Positions 24,705 through 32,981 of a stretch of DNA of 64,000 nucleotides are shown here, piece after piece. The DNA is taken from NCBI GenBank assembly GCA_016218665.1, contig JACRDI010000005.1:47046-111045 (forward strand), in the 5' to 3' direction. How positions within the stretch are numbered: position 1 is the first letter of the stretch; each line of letters starts with the position of its first letter. The position numbers were made by a program, and so were the translations under genes. The DNA comes from Desulfovibrio sp. (GTDB lineage: Bacteria; Desulfobacterota; Desulfovibrionia; Desulfovibrionales; Desulfovibrionaceae). A model generated the notes under the pieces. That model did no database searches and was not told the DNA's origin. It saw nothing but the letters and a program-made list of their open reading frames with translations.

Positions 24705-25121
24705 ATGAGTGTCATCGACGCAGGCTGGAACGCCCAGGCCATAACGGCCCTCGATCTCTCCGCCATGTCGGCGTCGGAGAGCATCGTCAATTCCAGCCAG
24801 GACACCAACCGCGAACTGCCCCCGCCCCGGGCGGACTACCTGGGCGGCACCCAGCCGCCCCTGCTGGACATCACCGAGCTGACCGCTAGCAACGCCACCG
24901 TGTCCGACGGACCTGGCTTCCCGCTCAGCGTCTCCGGCGCGCCCACGGACTACGAGTCCGGCATGATCCGCCCCGTGGCCGCCACCAGCGAGGGCACGCC
25001 GCACGACTTCCTCCAGGGCACCATGGCCCTGAACCAGCTGGACCAGGCCTACGCCTCCAACTTGGCCGCGCAGAACTACACGGACAGCTTCATCGGCCGC
25101 ATCGTGGACCAGACGGCATAG
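24705..25121 (+). CDS. Hypothetical protein paired with a flagellar-rod-like gene
   Basis: 138 residues, not recognised. Begins MSVIDAGWNAQAITALDLSA. The C-terminal helix (LNQLDQAYASNLAAQNYTDSF) resembles the C-terminal helix of flagellar rod/hook axial proteins, where QAYxAN-like segments form the axial coiled coil. It ends 10 bases before the next gene, whose product is clearly rod-like, so the two probably form a unit. No signal peptide, as for axial proteins exported by the flagellar apparatus. A specialised axial or rod accessory role is inference. Confidence 0.6.
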   Translation: MSVIDAGWNAQAITALDLSAMSASESIVNSSQDTNRELPPPRADYLGGTQPPLLDITELTASNATVSDGPGFPLSVSGAPTDYESGMIRPVAATSEGTPHDFLQGTMALNQLDQAYASNLAAQNYTDSFIGRIVDQTA

Positions 25122-25131
25122 GGGGAAGGGC

Positions 25132-25533
25132 ATGGTCATCGACGGGGCATCGAGCAGCGCCCAGGCGTTGCAGGCCTTCGGAACCTCCCTGGACGTGACG
25201 GCGCACAACGTGGCCAACATGACCACCGAGGGCTACCAGCCCCTGCGCGCGGAGCTGGCCGACGGCCCCGGAGGGCAGGGCGTGCACGTGGCCGCCGTGA
25301 GCCGCGCGGGAGGGGGCCTTGAGAATGCCGGAACCTCCGCCACTGCACCGGCCGGCGGCGACCCCGGCGAGGGCCTCAGGGGAGTTTCGTCCCTGCTGGG
25401 CATGAACAACGGGGTGGACGTGACCCGCGAGATGGTGGGCCTGATGCAGATAGAGCGGGCCTACTCGGCCAACGCCACGATGATCAGCGCGGTGGAGCAG
25501 ACCACCGGCCGCGTCATGGACCTCATCGCCTGA
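25132..25533 (+). CDS. Flagellar basal-body rod protein-like
   Basis: 133 residues with both ends of a rod/hook axial protein: N-terminal ALQAFGTSLDVTAHNVANMT TEGY (the family's ANNIAN-like motif) and C-terminal VDVTREMVGLMQIERAYSAN (PF06429-like). The variable middle is short and Gly/Ala-rich. Size is near FlgB/FlgC. It is outside any flagellar operon, beside folE2 and rubredoxin, so it is an orphan paralogue. It could be a true FlgC-type rod part with a displaced gene, or a specialised axial protein. Confidence 0.75.
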   Translation: MVIDGASSSAQALQAFGTSLDVTAHNVANMTTEGYQPLRAELADGPGGQGVHVAAVSRAGGGLENAGTSATAPAGGDPGEGLRGVSSLLGMNNGVDVTREMVGLMQIERAYSANATMISAVEQTTGRVMDLIA

Positions 25534-25558
25534 CCTTTCCGCGCCTGCTTGCCGCCGC

Positions 25559-25726
25559 CTAGTCGTCGTCCTCCATCATGGCGAAGTCGTCCTGCCCGCC
25601 CTGGCACACGGGGCAGGTCCAGTCCTGGGGCAGGTCGCGGGCCTCGGTGCCGGGGGCTATCCCCTGGCTCGGGTCGCCCTTTTCCGGCTTGTAGATGTAT
25701 CCACAGTTCAGGCAGGCGCAGCGCAT
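25559..25726 (-). CDS. Rubredoxin
   Basis: 55 residues. The FeS4 iron site is formed by C5-x2-C8 (CLNCGY) and C38-x2-C41 (CPVCQ). The core GDPSQGIAPGT..DLPQDWTCPVC is standard. Small cytoplasmic electron carrier, in sulfate reducers often feeding oxygen-detoxifying oxidases. Start chosen at 25726 with GGAG 6-9 bases upstream; the open frame extends further upstream but that stretch is not rubredoxin-like. It carries a short acidic tail (MMEDDD). Transcribed opposite to its neighbours. Confidence 0.93.
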   Translation of the reverse strand: MRCACLNCGYIYKPEKGDPSQGIAPGTEARDLPQDWTCPVCQGGQDDFAMMEDDD

Positions 25727-25889
25727 TGTCGTCTCCAAAGCGGTCCGCAGGACCGGTTGCGTGTGGGATTCCCCGCCGGGCGCCGTGCCCGCTGCGGGAA
25801 GCCAGAAGCTAATCAGCCCGGCGCGCCGCGTCAACATTTGCACGCGGCCGGCGCGGGGCTTGACAAGGACCGGGAAAAGATTGAGCGTA

Positions 25890-25913
25890 TGGTCAACTTG
25901 ACCACGCGGTCAA
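25890..25913. promoter_or_regulatory. Palindromic operator before the TetR-family gene
   Basis: TGGTCAA-C-TTGACCA is a perfect 15-base inverted repeat (25890-25904), and a third half-site GGTCAA follows at 25908-25913, ending just before the RBS. A TTGACA is present at 25860. Position suggests autorepression by the TetR protein. Confidence 0.6.
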
Positions 25914-25926
25914 AGGAGCAGGCCCC

Positions 25927-26514
25927 ATGAAGAACCGCCGCGCACTGCTGGACGCCGCCAAGAGCCTCGTCGCCGCCAAGGGGGTGAAGGCCACCACCAT
26001 CGCGCAGATAGCGGCGCGGGCGGGCGTGGCCAAGGGCCTGCTGTTCTATTATTTCAAGGACAAGAAGAGCGTTGTCCAGGCCATAGCCGAGGAACTGGAC
26101 GCCGAGTACATGGCGGCCCTGCGCCCCGCCCTGGAGCGCCCCACCGCCCTGGAACGCCTGCACGCTCTCATCGGGCATCATTTCGACTTCCTGGAACACG
26201 CGCCGGAGAGCGCCCAGTTCCTGTACCAGAGCGCCGGAGCCGCCCATGGAGCTGGCCGCGGGGCGGACCGCGACGACGGCGTCGTCGGTGTGGGCGGGTT
26301 CTACGAACACCTGTATGGGCGCATCCTGGACATACTGACCCAGGGCGTGGCCGCGGGCGAGTTCGATGCCGCGGACCTGGAGGAACTGGCCTACATGCTG
26401 CTGGGCTCCCTGCACGGGGTGGGCCGGCTCAAACTGTTCGAGTTCAAGCGGGAGTACGACGCGGCCAAGCACCTTGCCGCCTTCTACGACAAGATACTGC
26501 TGCGCCGGAAATAG
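25927..26514 (+). CDS. TetR-family transcriptional regulator
   Basis: 195 residues. N-terminal TetR HTH (residues about 5-50): LLDAAKSLVAAKGVKATTIA and IAARAGVAKGLLFYYFKDKK. The C-terminal ligand domain is not diagnostic. RBS AAAGGAG lies 7 bases before the ATG and directly after a palindromic operator (25890-25913), which suggests autoregulation. Downstream on the same strand is a 30-residue membrane ORF closed by a strong terminator; that ORF may be a target or part of the same transcript. Confidence 0.9.
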   Translation: MKNRRALLDAAKSLVAAKGVKATTIAQIAARAGVAKGLLFYYFKDKKSVVQAIAEELDAEYMAALRPALERPTALERLHALIGHHFDFLEHAPESAQFLYQSAGAAHGAGRGADRDDGVVGVGGFYEHLYGRILDILTQGVAAGEFDAADLEELAYMLLGSLHGVGRLKLFEFKREYDAAKHLAAFYDKILLRRK

Positions 26515-26629
26515 TCGGCAGAGGACAGTTGGTTCGAGAAGGCACCGCCCGCATCATCCGGACGGCGCAAACCGGGTGGACGACGGAAGCCGCCTGCCTG
26601 CGCTTCGGGCTTGGCCCGGGGAGGCGATC

Positions 26630-26722
26630 ATGGGGCTTGGTGATCTCGGCGCAATCGCCGGAACGTTGCTTGTCTTGTCCTGCATCGGATTCTTCCTGTA
26701 CTCGCGGTACATGAAGCACTAG
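26630..26722 (+). CDS. Small membrane protein, 30 residues
   Basis: Short ORF beginning MGLGDLGAIAGTLLVLSCIG and ending LYSRYMKH: one membrane helix (residues about 5-24) with a positively charged C-terminus. RBS GGGGAGG lies 5 bases upstream of the ATG, and a 12-bp-stem terminator begins 9 bases after the stop, so the unit looks genuinely transcribed and translated. Such microproteins often accompany transporters or bind larger membrane proteins; no partner is apparent. Could be a target of the upstream TetR regulator. Confidence 0.55.
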   Translation: MGLGDLGAIAGTLLVLSCIGFFLYSRYMKH

Positions 26723-26730
26723 GGCAAGGG

Positions 26731-26761
26731 GCCCCCCGCGCGCACGCGCGGGGGGCTTTTT
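26731..26761 (+). terminator. Strong Rho-independent terminator after the small membrane ORF
   Basis: Stem GCCCCCCGCGCG/CGCGCGGGGGGC followed by five T. Confidence 0.9.
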
Positions 26762-26867
26762 CCGTCTTTGCCAGGGCAGGGGCCATGGGGTAAGCTTGCA
26801 ACCGGCCGCGCCGATAAGGCCTGCGGAGGCCGGCGCGGCTTCCGGAATTCCAGGAGCGACGGGACAG

Positions 26868-27710
26868 ATGCAGCAGAAGCACGGCACGGACCAGCCGCCG
26901 CGGGATGCGCGGCCCCTGGTCTCCATCGTCATCCCCAACCACAACTACGGCCGGTTCCTGCCGGGCTGCCTGGCGTCCGTCGCCGCGCAGCGGGTGGACA
27001 CGCGCAGCCTGGAAGTCATCGTGGTGGACGACGAGAGCAGCGACGGCTCCCTGGAACTGGCGCGGGAGCTCTTGCCGCGCATGCCCTTCGGCCGGCACAG
27101 GGTCGTCGCCCTGCCGCGCGTGGGCCGGCCCGGCCCCGTGCGCAACGCCGGTCTGACCGTGGCCGGCGGCCGGGCGCTGCTCACCCTCGACCCGGACGAC
27201 GAACTCCAGCCGGACTACCTGCCGCGCTGCCTGGCCGCCCTCTCCAGCGGGGCGGACGTGGCCTATGCCGACTACCTGCTGCTGGAGGACGGCGGCACGC
27301 GGGCCGTGGGCCTGCCGGATTTCCACAAGCTTCTGCTGGCCAACCAGAACATCCTTCCGCCCACGGCGCTCTTTTCGCGCCGCCTGTGGGAGCGTGGCGC
27401 GCGTTTCCGGGCGCACACCGCCTACGAGGACTGGGATTTCTGGATTCAGCTGGCGCTGCTGGGGGCGCGCTTCGCCCGCGTTGCGGAGCCCCTGTACAAG
27501 TATCGCATGCACGGGGCCAACTTTTCCTTCCGCGCCCGGGAGGAGGACTCCCAGGCCAAGGCGCGCATCGTGCTGGACAACCCGGCCTTCTTCCCCTCCT
27601 GGACGCTGGCCTGGGCCGAGGGCGTGCTGCGGGACGGGCCGCGTCGCGACACCCTGGGCCGCGGGCTCATCCCCATCCTGCGGGAGCACGCCCTGCCGGC
27701 CGCGGACTGA
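26868..27710 (+). CDS. Family 2 glycosyltransferase
   Basis: 280 residues. GT-A fold: PLVSIVIPNHNYGRFLPGCL at the N-terminus, VIVVDDESSDGS (nucleotide-sugar DDxS), the DxD-like LTLDPDDELQPDY, and an acceptor-side acidic TAYEDWDFWIQLAL (ED-W motif). No membrane segment. Probably adds a sugar to a surface polysaccharide or glycan; substrate unknown. ATG at 26868 has AGGAG 11 bases upstream; the earlier in-frame TTG would add a poorly conserved Ala-rich stretch. It stands alone between a terminator and a convergent BON gene. Confidence 0.87.
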   Translation: MQQKHGTDQPPRDARPLVSIVIPNHNYGRFLPGCLASVAAQRVDTRSLEVIVVDDESSDGSLELARELLPRMPFGRHRVVALPRVGRPGPVRNAGLTVAGGRALLTLDPDDELQPDYLPRCLAALSSGADVAYADYLLLEDGGTRAVGLPDFHKLLLANQNILPPTALFSRRLWERGARFRAHTAYEDWDFWIQLALLGARFARVAEPLYKYRMHGANFSFRAREEDSQAKARIVLDNPAFFPSWTLAWAEGVLRDGPRRDTLGRGLIPILREHALPAAD

Positions 27711-27722
27711 GAACGTGCCCGG

Positions 27723-28028
27723 CTAGCCGCCGGAGCGCACCATGATGCGGTCGTCCACGTCCTTCACGCCGGGCACGGCCCTGGAAATCTCCACCGCCTT
27801 GAGGCGCTGCCCGTGCTCACGCACGTGCCCTCCCAGAATCACCACGCCGTCGAAAGTCTTCACGTCCACCTGGACGCCGCCGGCCGGGGCGAATTCCTTG
27901 GCCAGCCGGTTGGATATCTCCATGGTGATGGCTGTGTCGGCCGGGTTGCGCTCGGGCCGCAGGCGCGAGAGCACGACGGCCGCGAGCACCACGGCCAGGA
28001 AGATGAGGAAGGCGGTCTGCGCGTTCAT
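27723..28028 (-). CDS. BON-domain protein with N-terminal membrane anchor
   Basis: 101 residues. One membrane helix (residues 5-22) is followed by a BON domain: DTAITMEISNRLAKEF, VDVKTFDGVVILGGHV and a final PGVKDVDDRIMV. BON domains bind membranes or stabilise envelopes under osmotic stress. Start MNAQTAF at 28028. It probably sits in the inner membrane facing the periplasm. Confidence 0.88.
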   Translation of the reverse strand: MNAQTAFLIFLAVVLAAVVLSRLRPERNPADTAITMEISNRLAKEFAPAGGVQVDVKTFDGVVILGGHVREHGQRLKAVEISRAVPGVKDVDDRIMVRSGG

Positions 28029-28119
28029 GGGGCCGTCCCTGCGTTGGCTGGAGGTTGGTGGCTGCGGGCGTGGTCTTCACCATTCGGCATCGTCGGCTTT
28101 GTAGCCCTGGCCGGCAGGA

Positions 28120-28144
28120 AAGAAAAGCCCCGGCGAAGCGGGGC
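28120..28144 (-). terminator. Terminator-like hairpin on the minus strand without an evident gene
   Basis: On the minus strand, stem GCCCCG/CGGGGC with loop CTTCGC is followed by TTTTCTT. It lies upstream of the BON gene, so it would stop a transcript coming from 28150-28690, where no clear gene is seen. Confidence 0.5.
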
Positions 28145-28149
28145 CGGTT

Positions 28150-28690
28150 GCGCGCCCAGGCGAAAAAGCACTTTCGCTGGTGGCCTGCATTCTTCCCGCC
28201 TGCCCTTGCGCGCCCGGCCAACGCACGGCCAATATGCTGCCGCGGTCTCCCAGAGCTGGCAGGCGCCGCAACGACACGAACTCTCCGCCCGGATGATTGC
28301 GTTTCGGATCATGGCAAGCGCATGCCGGGCCCCGCGCAGGCCGCTGGCGCAGGGGGGCTCATCTCCCTCCTGCCTGTCTCAGGCGCACCGCGCGGAACGA
28401 AATGCTTCAGGCTCTGGCCACGACGCTCTGGCTCATCGCGCTTCGGTTCCGCCACGCTCCAGGGAGACGGGGGGCCACCCCTGGCCGGATACGGCCCGGC
28501 AATCGGAAAAAGTCCGGCGTTGCAGCAGACGGCGCCGCACCGTGCCCCCTTTCCAACCTTCATCGGCTGACCCGAATCCACAGGGAAGGGCTCCTGTGCC
28601 GCCATTTCCCGGAATGCCCCCGGTGTGGTGGGCACCGAGATCCAGCTAGACATGGCGATAAGCAGAAGGAATTCCCGGCCATGGGCGAAT
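28150..28690. other. Gap without a convincing gene
   Basis: Open frames exist on both strands but lack RBS, family motifs and balanced amino-acid content. The terminator-like hairpin at its left end leaves room for an unrecognised small RNA on the minus strand. Confidence 0.4.
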
Positions 28691-28693
28691 ACC

Positions 28694-28709
28694 TGGCATC
28701 ATGTTTGCC
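28694..28709 (+). promoter_or_regulatory. Sigma-54-type promoter for the hybrid histidine kinase
   Basis: TGGCATC-ATGT-TTGCC keeps the GG-N10-GC spacing of -24/-12 promoters. It lies 93 bases before the start codon and implies an enhancer-binding activator. Confidence 0.6.
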
Positions 28710-28801
28710 ACTGCGTCCCCCCCCTAAAAAAATACGCACAAACCTGTCGTTCCGTGGTAGTAGTGAACTCCTCATGGAATTGTTCGGAGTTTGGAGGAGC
28801 C

Positions 28802-31800
28802 ATGCCGACACAATCAACTGAGAAGCCCAGGCACTCGGCACGCTTCCGGCTTGCTGTCCTTCTCGGATTCATTGTTGCCGGGCTTGCTGGGAACTATCTC
28901 AAGTTTCCGATATTTCTCAATATCGACTTCCTCTTCGGCAGCATTTTCGCCATGCTCGCCCTGCAGTTTCTGGGCTTCGTGCCGGGCGTCATCGCTGCCG
29001 GAGTAATCGCCGGATATACTTACGTTCTCTGGAACCATCCCTACGCCATCGTCATCATGACCGCAGAGGTCGCGGTTGTCGGCTGGCTCACGAAATATCG
29101 CAAAACGGGATTCGTGTTGGCGGATACCATCTACTGGCTACTTCTCGGCATGCCGCTTGTGGTGGTCTTTTATTATGGCGTCATGCATCTTGGCGTCAGC
29201 AACACCTACATCACGATGACGAAGCAGGCCGTGAACGGCATAGCCAACGCCCTGGTCGCCCGGCTTGTTTTCACCACCTTTGCTCTTCGCACACGTTTCG
29301 AACTGGTCTCGTACCGGGAGACCGTCTACAACATGCTTGCCCTGTTTGTGCTCGCTCCGGTGCTGCTCTTGCTGGCTCTGCAAAGCAGAATCGATTTTGC
29401 CGAAACTGATCGCCAAATTCGCACGAAGCTTACGCAGGACTGCAGGTCCCTGGCCGATGGCGCCAGGTTGTGGGTGCGGAACCGCAAGACATCCGTCACG
29501 AGCCTCGCCCAAATGGCGTCCACGAGCTCACCCCAGGAAATGCAACCCCGCCTGGAGCAGGCCGTCAAGGCGGACACGAACTTTCTGCGAATGGGGCTGC
29601 TGGATGGCGAGGCCACCGTCACCGCCTATTTTCCGCTCCAGGACGAACTCGGACAAAGAAACATCGGCAAGAACTTTGCCGACAGACCCTTTGTCGCGGA
29701 CCTGAAGCGGACATTGCAACCCATGCTTTCCGAAGTGGTCATGGGACGAATCGGCACACCCAAGCCGATGGTGACGATGCTTGCCCCCGTGATCCGGAAG
29801 GGGGCGTACGCCGGTTACGTCACCGGGATTTTGAGCCTGGAACAGGTCCGCAGTCTTCTTGAGCTCGCTCCGGGCGAGCCGGGGCTTCGCTACACGCTTC
29901 TGGACAGGAACGGCGCCGTGGTCATGACCACTCGCCCCGATCAGAAGATCATGGCGCCTTTCGTCCAGGCTCCTGGCGCCTACCGCCGGCTGGGCGAAGG
30001 GATCGGCCAGTGGGTGCCGGACGTCACCCCGAACACTTCCATTTCCGAGCGCTGGCAGAAGTCGTACTACATTGCGGACGCCACCGTGGGCGACTTTTCC
30101 GAGTGGCGGCTCATCCTGGAGCAGCCGGTGGCGCCTTTTCAAAAGGCGCTCTACAGCCGGTACGCCAACCTGCTCAGCCTGCTGTTCCTCATCCTGCTCG
30201 GAGCGCTCGCCGTTGCCGAGTTCTGCAGCCGCAAGGGCATCAACACGTTCGAAAAGCTTGGCCAGGCCACCCAGGATCTGCCCAACCGGCTGGCAATGGG
30301 AGAGGGCAGCCTCGCCTGGCAGGAGAGCGGCATACAGGAAGCGAATCAGCTGATAAACAATTTCAGGCAGGTGGCGGAATCGCTTGCCAGGCAGTACCAG
30401 GAAGTCCGGGAGGTGAACGCCTCCCTCGAACAGCGGGTCGAGGAGCGCACGGCAGAGCTGCATTCGGAGTCGACACGGCTTCAGACGCTGCTGACAACGG
30501 CCACTGACGGCATCCATGTGCTCGACATGGAGGGGAATCTTGTCCTGCATAGCCCGTCCTTTGCCGAGATGCTCGGCTATGGCGCAACGGAAATGCCAGT
30601 CGGGCTCAATGTCCGGGATTGGGACGCGACCAATCAATCGCAAAAGATGTTCGAATACGTCCGCGACAACGGCGACGCGACAAAGACCTTTGAGACGCAA
30701 TACCGGCGGAAGGACGGCCTGATCCTGGATGTGGAGGTCTCGACGCGGGGTTTGAGCCTGAACGGCAAGACCCACGTCTACAATTCCGCGCGCGACATAA
30801 CGAAGCGGAAGCGGGATGAGGCAGCCCTCGCCGCTGCCAAGCGGCAGGCGGAGGAAGCCAACCGCTCCAAGTCGCAGTTCTTGGCGAACATGAGCCATGA
30901 AATCCGCACGCCCCTCGCCGGGATTGTGGGCACGACGCGCTTGCTCGCCCAGACGAAGCTTGACGACGCGCAGCAGCAACTGGTCGAAATGGCTCAGGAA
31001 TCGAGTGGGGCCCTCCTGGAAGTCCTCAACGACATCCTGGATTTTTCCAAGATCGAGGCCGGCCAGATGCCCCTCAGGAGCGCCCCCTTTGATTTGCTGC
31101 TGCTGCTCGAATCTGTCAGTGCGCCGTATCGCCTGCTTGCGAGGGAGAAGGGGCTCCGGTTCGATCTCTCTGTCGCCCCGCCGACACCGAAGGATCTGAT
31201 CGGGGATGACGGGCGGCTGGGCCAGGTGCTGCGCAACCTGCTGAGCAACGCGCTGAAGTTCACCGAGGGCGGCGGCATCACCCTGTCCGTGGTCCCGGTG
31301 CCCACTGCGGATTCCGGAACCGTGACGCTCTGCTTCACCGTGACCGACACAGGCATGGGGATTTCCCCCGCGTACCTGCCGCACATCTTCGACAGCTTCA
31401 GCCAGGCGGACAGTTCGTACGGCAAGCAGCACGCGGGCACGGGTCTCGGGCTCGCCATCAGCAAAAGTTTCGTGGAACAAATGGGAGGGAGCCTCAACGT
31501 CTCCAGCCAGCCTGAAGCGGGCAGCACCTTCACGTTCACGGCCGTTTTCGGGCGGCAAGACCTGGCCGCAGCGGAGCCGCAGGACACCGAGGACAGGGCG
31601 TCGAGCCTGGACAACCAGGCGGCGGCCATGCCTCACCTGCGTGTGCTCCTGGCCGAGGACAACGTGATCAGCCGCATACTCGTCGAACACATGGTGCGGG
31701 CGGCCGGCCATGAAATCGTGAGCGTCGGCGACGGGCACGCGGTGCTGCGCCTGCTTGCGGAGCAGGAATTCGACATCGTGTTCATGGACATGCAGATGCC

Positions 31801-32404
31801 GGGCATGGACGGCGTCACCGCCACCAGGCAGATCCGGCGGGGCGCTCTGGGAGAAAAGAAGGCTGGAACGCCGCTCGTCGCTTTGACGGCATACGCAGCC
31901 AGGGAAGACCACCTGCATTTTCTTGAGGCCGGCGTCGACGAGGTCGTTACCAAGCCCGCAGAGGAGGCAGCCTTGTTCGCTGCCGCGCGGCGGGCCCTTC
32001 TGAAGGCCAACCGCAGCGCGCAGAAGGCCCAGGGTGCAGCGCCCGATTCTGCGGCCCTCCAGCCTCGCTTCGACATCGGCTACATAAAGCGAACCTATGA
32101 GGGGCGGCAGGATCTCCTTGATCAGATGCTGCAACAGTTCCGGGAAGCCAGCCTCCCCAAGCTGACCCACGCCCTGGTCCATGCCCTCGACAGCGGTGAC
32201 CGCGCGGTGCTTGAGCGCACCACCCACCAGGCCAAGGGGGCGTTGGGATCACTTGGGGCGGCGCGGGGGGCGCAACTGGCGCACGAGGCGGAGATTGTGA
32301 CGCGTGCCGGCGCCGATCCGCGTGCGGCCGTCAACGCGCTGCTGGCTGAACTGGAAAGCTTGAAGCCCTACCTTGAGGGCGGAGCAGCATGGGGCCAGGG
32401 GTAG
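28802..32404 (+). CDS. Membrane hybrid sensor histidine kinase with REC and HPt domains
   Basis: 1200 residues. Order: several N-terminal membrane helices (about 15-180), an extracytoplasmic sensor region of dCACHE type (about 200-450), a further membrane helix near 470, a PAS domain (about 570-680), HisKA with phospho-His H699 in MSHEIRTPLAG, a HATPase with GTGLGLAISKSFVEQMGG, a receiver domain with phospho-Asp D996 (VFMDMQMPGMDG), and an HPt domain with H1142 (TTHQAKGALG). All three relay residues are present, so phosphate could pass His-Asp-His to an external regulator, but no separate response regulator is adjacent. ATG at 28802 has TTGGAGGAGC just upstream. A sigma-54-type promoter precedes it. 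Confidence 0.92.
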   Translation: MPTQSTEKPRHSARFRLAVLLGFIVAGLAGNYLKFPIFLNIDFLFGSIFAMLALQFLGFVPGVIAAGVIAGYTYVLWNHPYAIVIMTAEVAVVGWLTKYRKTGFVLADTIYWLLLGMPLVVVFYYGVMHLGVSNTYITMTKQAVNGIANALVARLVFTTFALRTRFELVSYRETVYNMLALFVLAPVLLLLALQSRIDFAETDRQIRTKLTQDCRSLADGARLWVRNRKTSVTSLAQMASTSSPQEMQPRLEQAVKADTNFLRMGLLDGEATVTAYFPLQDELGQRNIGKNFADRPFVADLKRTLQPMLSEVVMGRIGTPKPMVTMLAPVIRKGAYAGYVTGILSLEQVRSLLELAPGEPGLRYTLLDRNGAVVMTTRPDQKIMAPFVQAPGAYRRLGEGIGQWVPDVTPNTSISERWQKSYYIADATVGDFSEWRLILEQPVAPFQKALYSRYANLLSLLFLILLGALAVAEFCSRKGINTFEKLGQATQDLPNRLAMGEGSLAWQESGIQEANQLINNFRQVAESLARQYQEVREVNASLEQRVEERTAELHSESTRLQTLLTTATDGIHVLDMEGNLVLHSPSFAEMLGYGATEMPVGLNVRDWDATNQSQKMFEYVRDNGDATKTFETQYRRKDGLILDVEVSTRGLSLNGKTHVYNSARDITKRKRDEAALAAAKRQAEEANRSKSQFLANMSHEIRTPLAGIVGTTRLLAQTKLDDAQQQLVEMAQESSGALLEVLNDILDFSKIEAGQMPLRSAPFDLLLLLESVSAPYRLLAREKGLRFDLSVAPPTPKDLIGDDGRLGQVLRNLLSNALKFTEGGGITLSVVPVPTADSGTVTLCFTVTDTGMGISPAYLPHIFDSFSQADSSYGKQHAGTGLGLAISKSFVEQMGGSLNVSSQPEAGSTFTFTAVFGRQDLAAAEPQDTEDRASSLDNQAAAMPHLRVLLAEDNVISRILVEHMVRAAGHEIVSVGDGHAVLRLLAEQEFDIVFMDMQMPGMDGVTATRQIRRGALGEKKAGTPLVALTAYAAREDHLHFLEAGVDEVVTKPAEEAALFAAARRALLKANRSAQKAQGAAPDSAALQPRFDIGYIKRTYEGRQDLLDQMLQQFREASLPKLTHALVHALDSGDRAVLERTTHQAKGALGSLGAARGAQLAHEAEIVTRAGADPRAAVNALLAELESLKPYLEGGAAWGQG

Positions 32405-32677
32405 CTTGTGCCGTTGGCCGGACTGGAGCGCGCCAGGAGCAGGTCCACTCCGCGCCGCTTTCGCGCTCTTCTGCGGTGCGTCGCCACGGCTTTGGTTCAA
32501 ACGCCCTGGTGCGCCGCTCAAGTCCGGCGGTTGCAAAGCCATTCGGCGGGACTGGGCCGGAGTACCCTGGGCCTTTTCCTCTGGGGGACGCGGGGGGCAG
32601 TTTGCAATGGCTCCGGGGCTTCTGGCTGAAGAGCCAAGGAAGCGTCAGGCTGTCGCGGGCTGCGGGGGAGTGTGAAG

Positions 32678-32765
32678 TGGCGGAGGGGGAGGGATTCGAA
32701 CCCCCGGACGGTTTCCCGTCAGTGGTTTTCAAGACCACCGCCATTGGCCGCTCGGCCACCCCTCC
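32678..32765 (-). tRNA. tRNA-Ser (anticodon UGA)
   Basis: 88 bases including an encoded CCA. Acceptor arms GGAGGGG/CCCCTCC; D-arm region GGCCGAGCGGCC; anticodon arm GGTGGTCTTGAAAACCACT with TGA in the loop; long variable arm typical of serine (GACGGGAAACCGTC); T-arm GGGGGTTCGAATCCCTCCC. No overlap with neighbours. The gap 32405-32677 before it holds nothing I can identify. Confidence 0.96.
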
Positions 32766-32904
32766 GCCCGGTGCGCCGGCCGGCCGGAAAGGACCGTGGC
32801 GCAAGCGCCTTTGTAGGTGCCAAAACAGCCAAGGCAAGTCAATGCACGCGGCGTGGGCGCCCCTCTTGCCAAGGATAAATAATTTTGGTGAAATGCAAAT
32901 GTGG

Positions 32905-32932
32905 TAAAGATGTCGATGATAGCTGCCGATGA
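32905..32932 (+). promoter_or_regulatory. Sigma-28-type promoter for the H-NOX chemoreceptor
   Basis: TAAA (32905-32908), 16-base spacer, GCCGATGA (32925-32932). The -10 is identical to that of the flagellin promoter; the spacer is one base longer than the 15-base optimum. The start codon is 50 bases further on. Confidence 0.6.
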
Positions 32933-32981
32933 ACATGAGACAGTGGTTTTTCCAGAGTTCCGCACCATTTAAGGAGCGAGC

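Noticed and set aside
28055..28650. Several 60-170 codon frames on both strands
   Set aside because: No RBS, no motifs, Arg/Pro/Gly-rich products, mutually overlapping.
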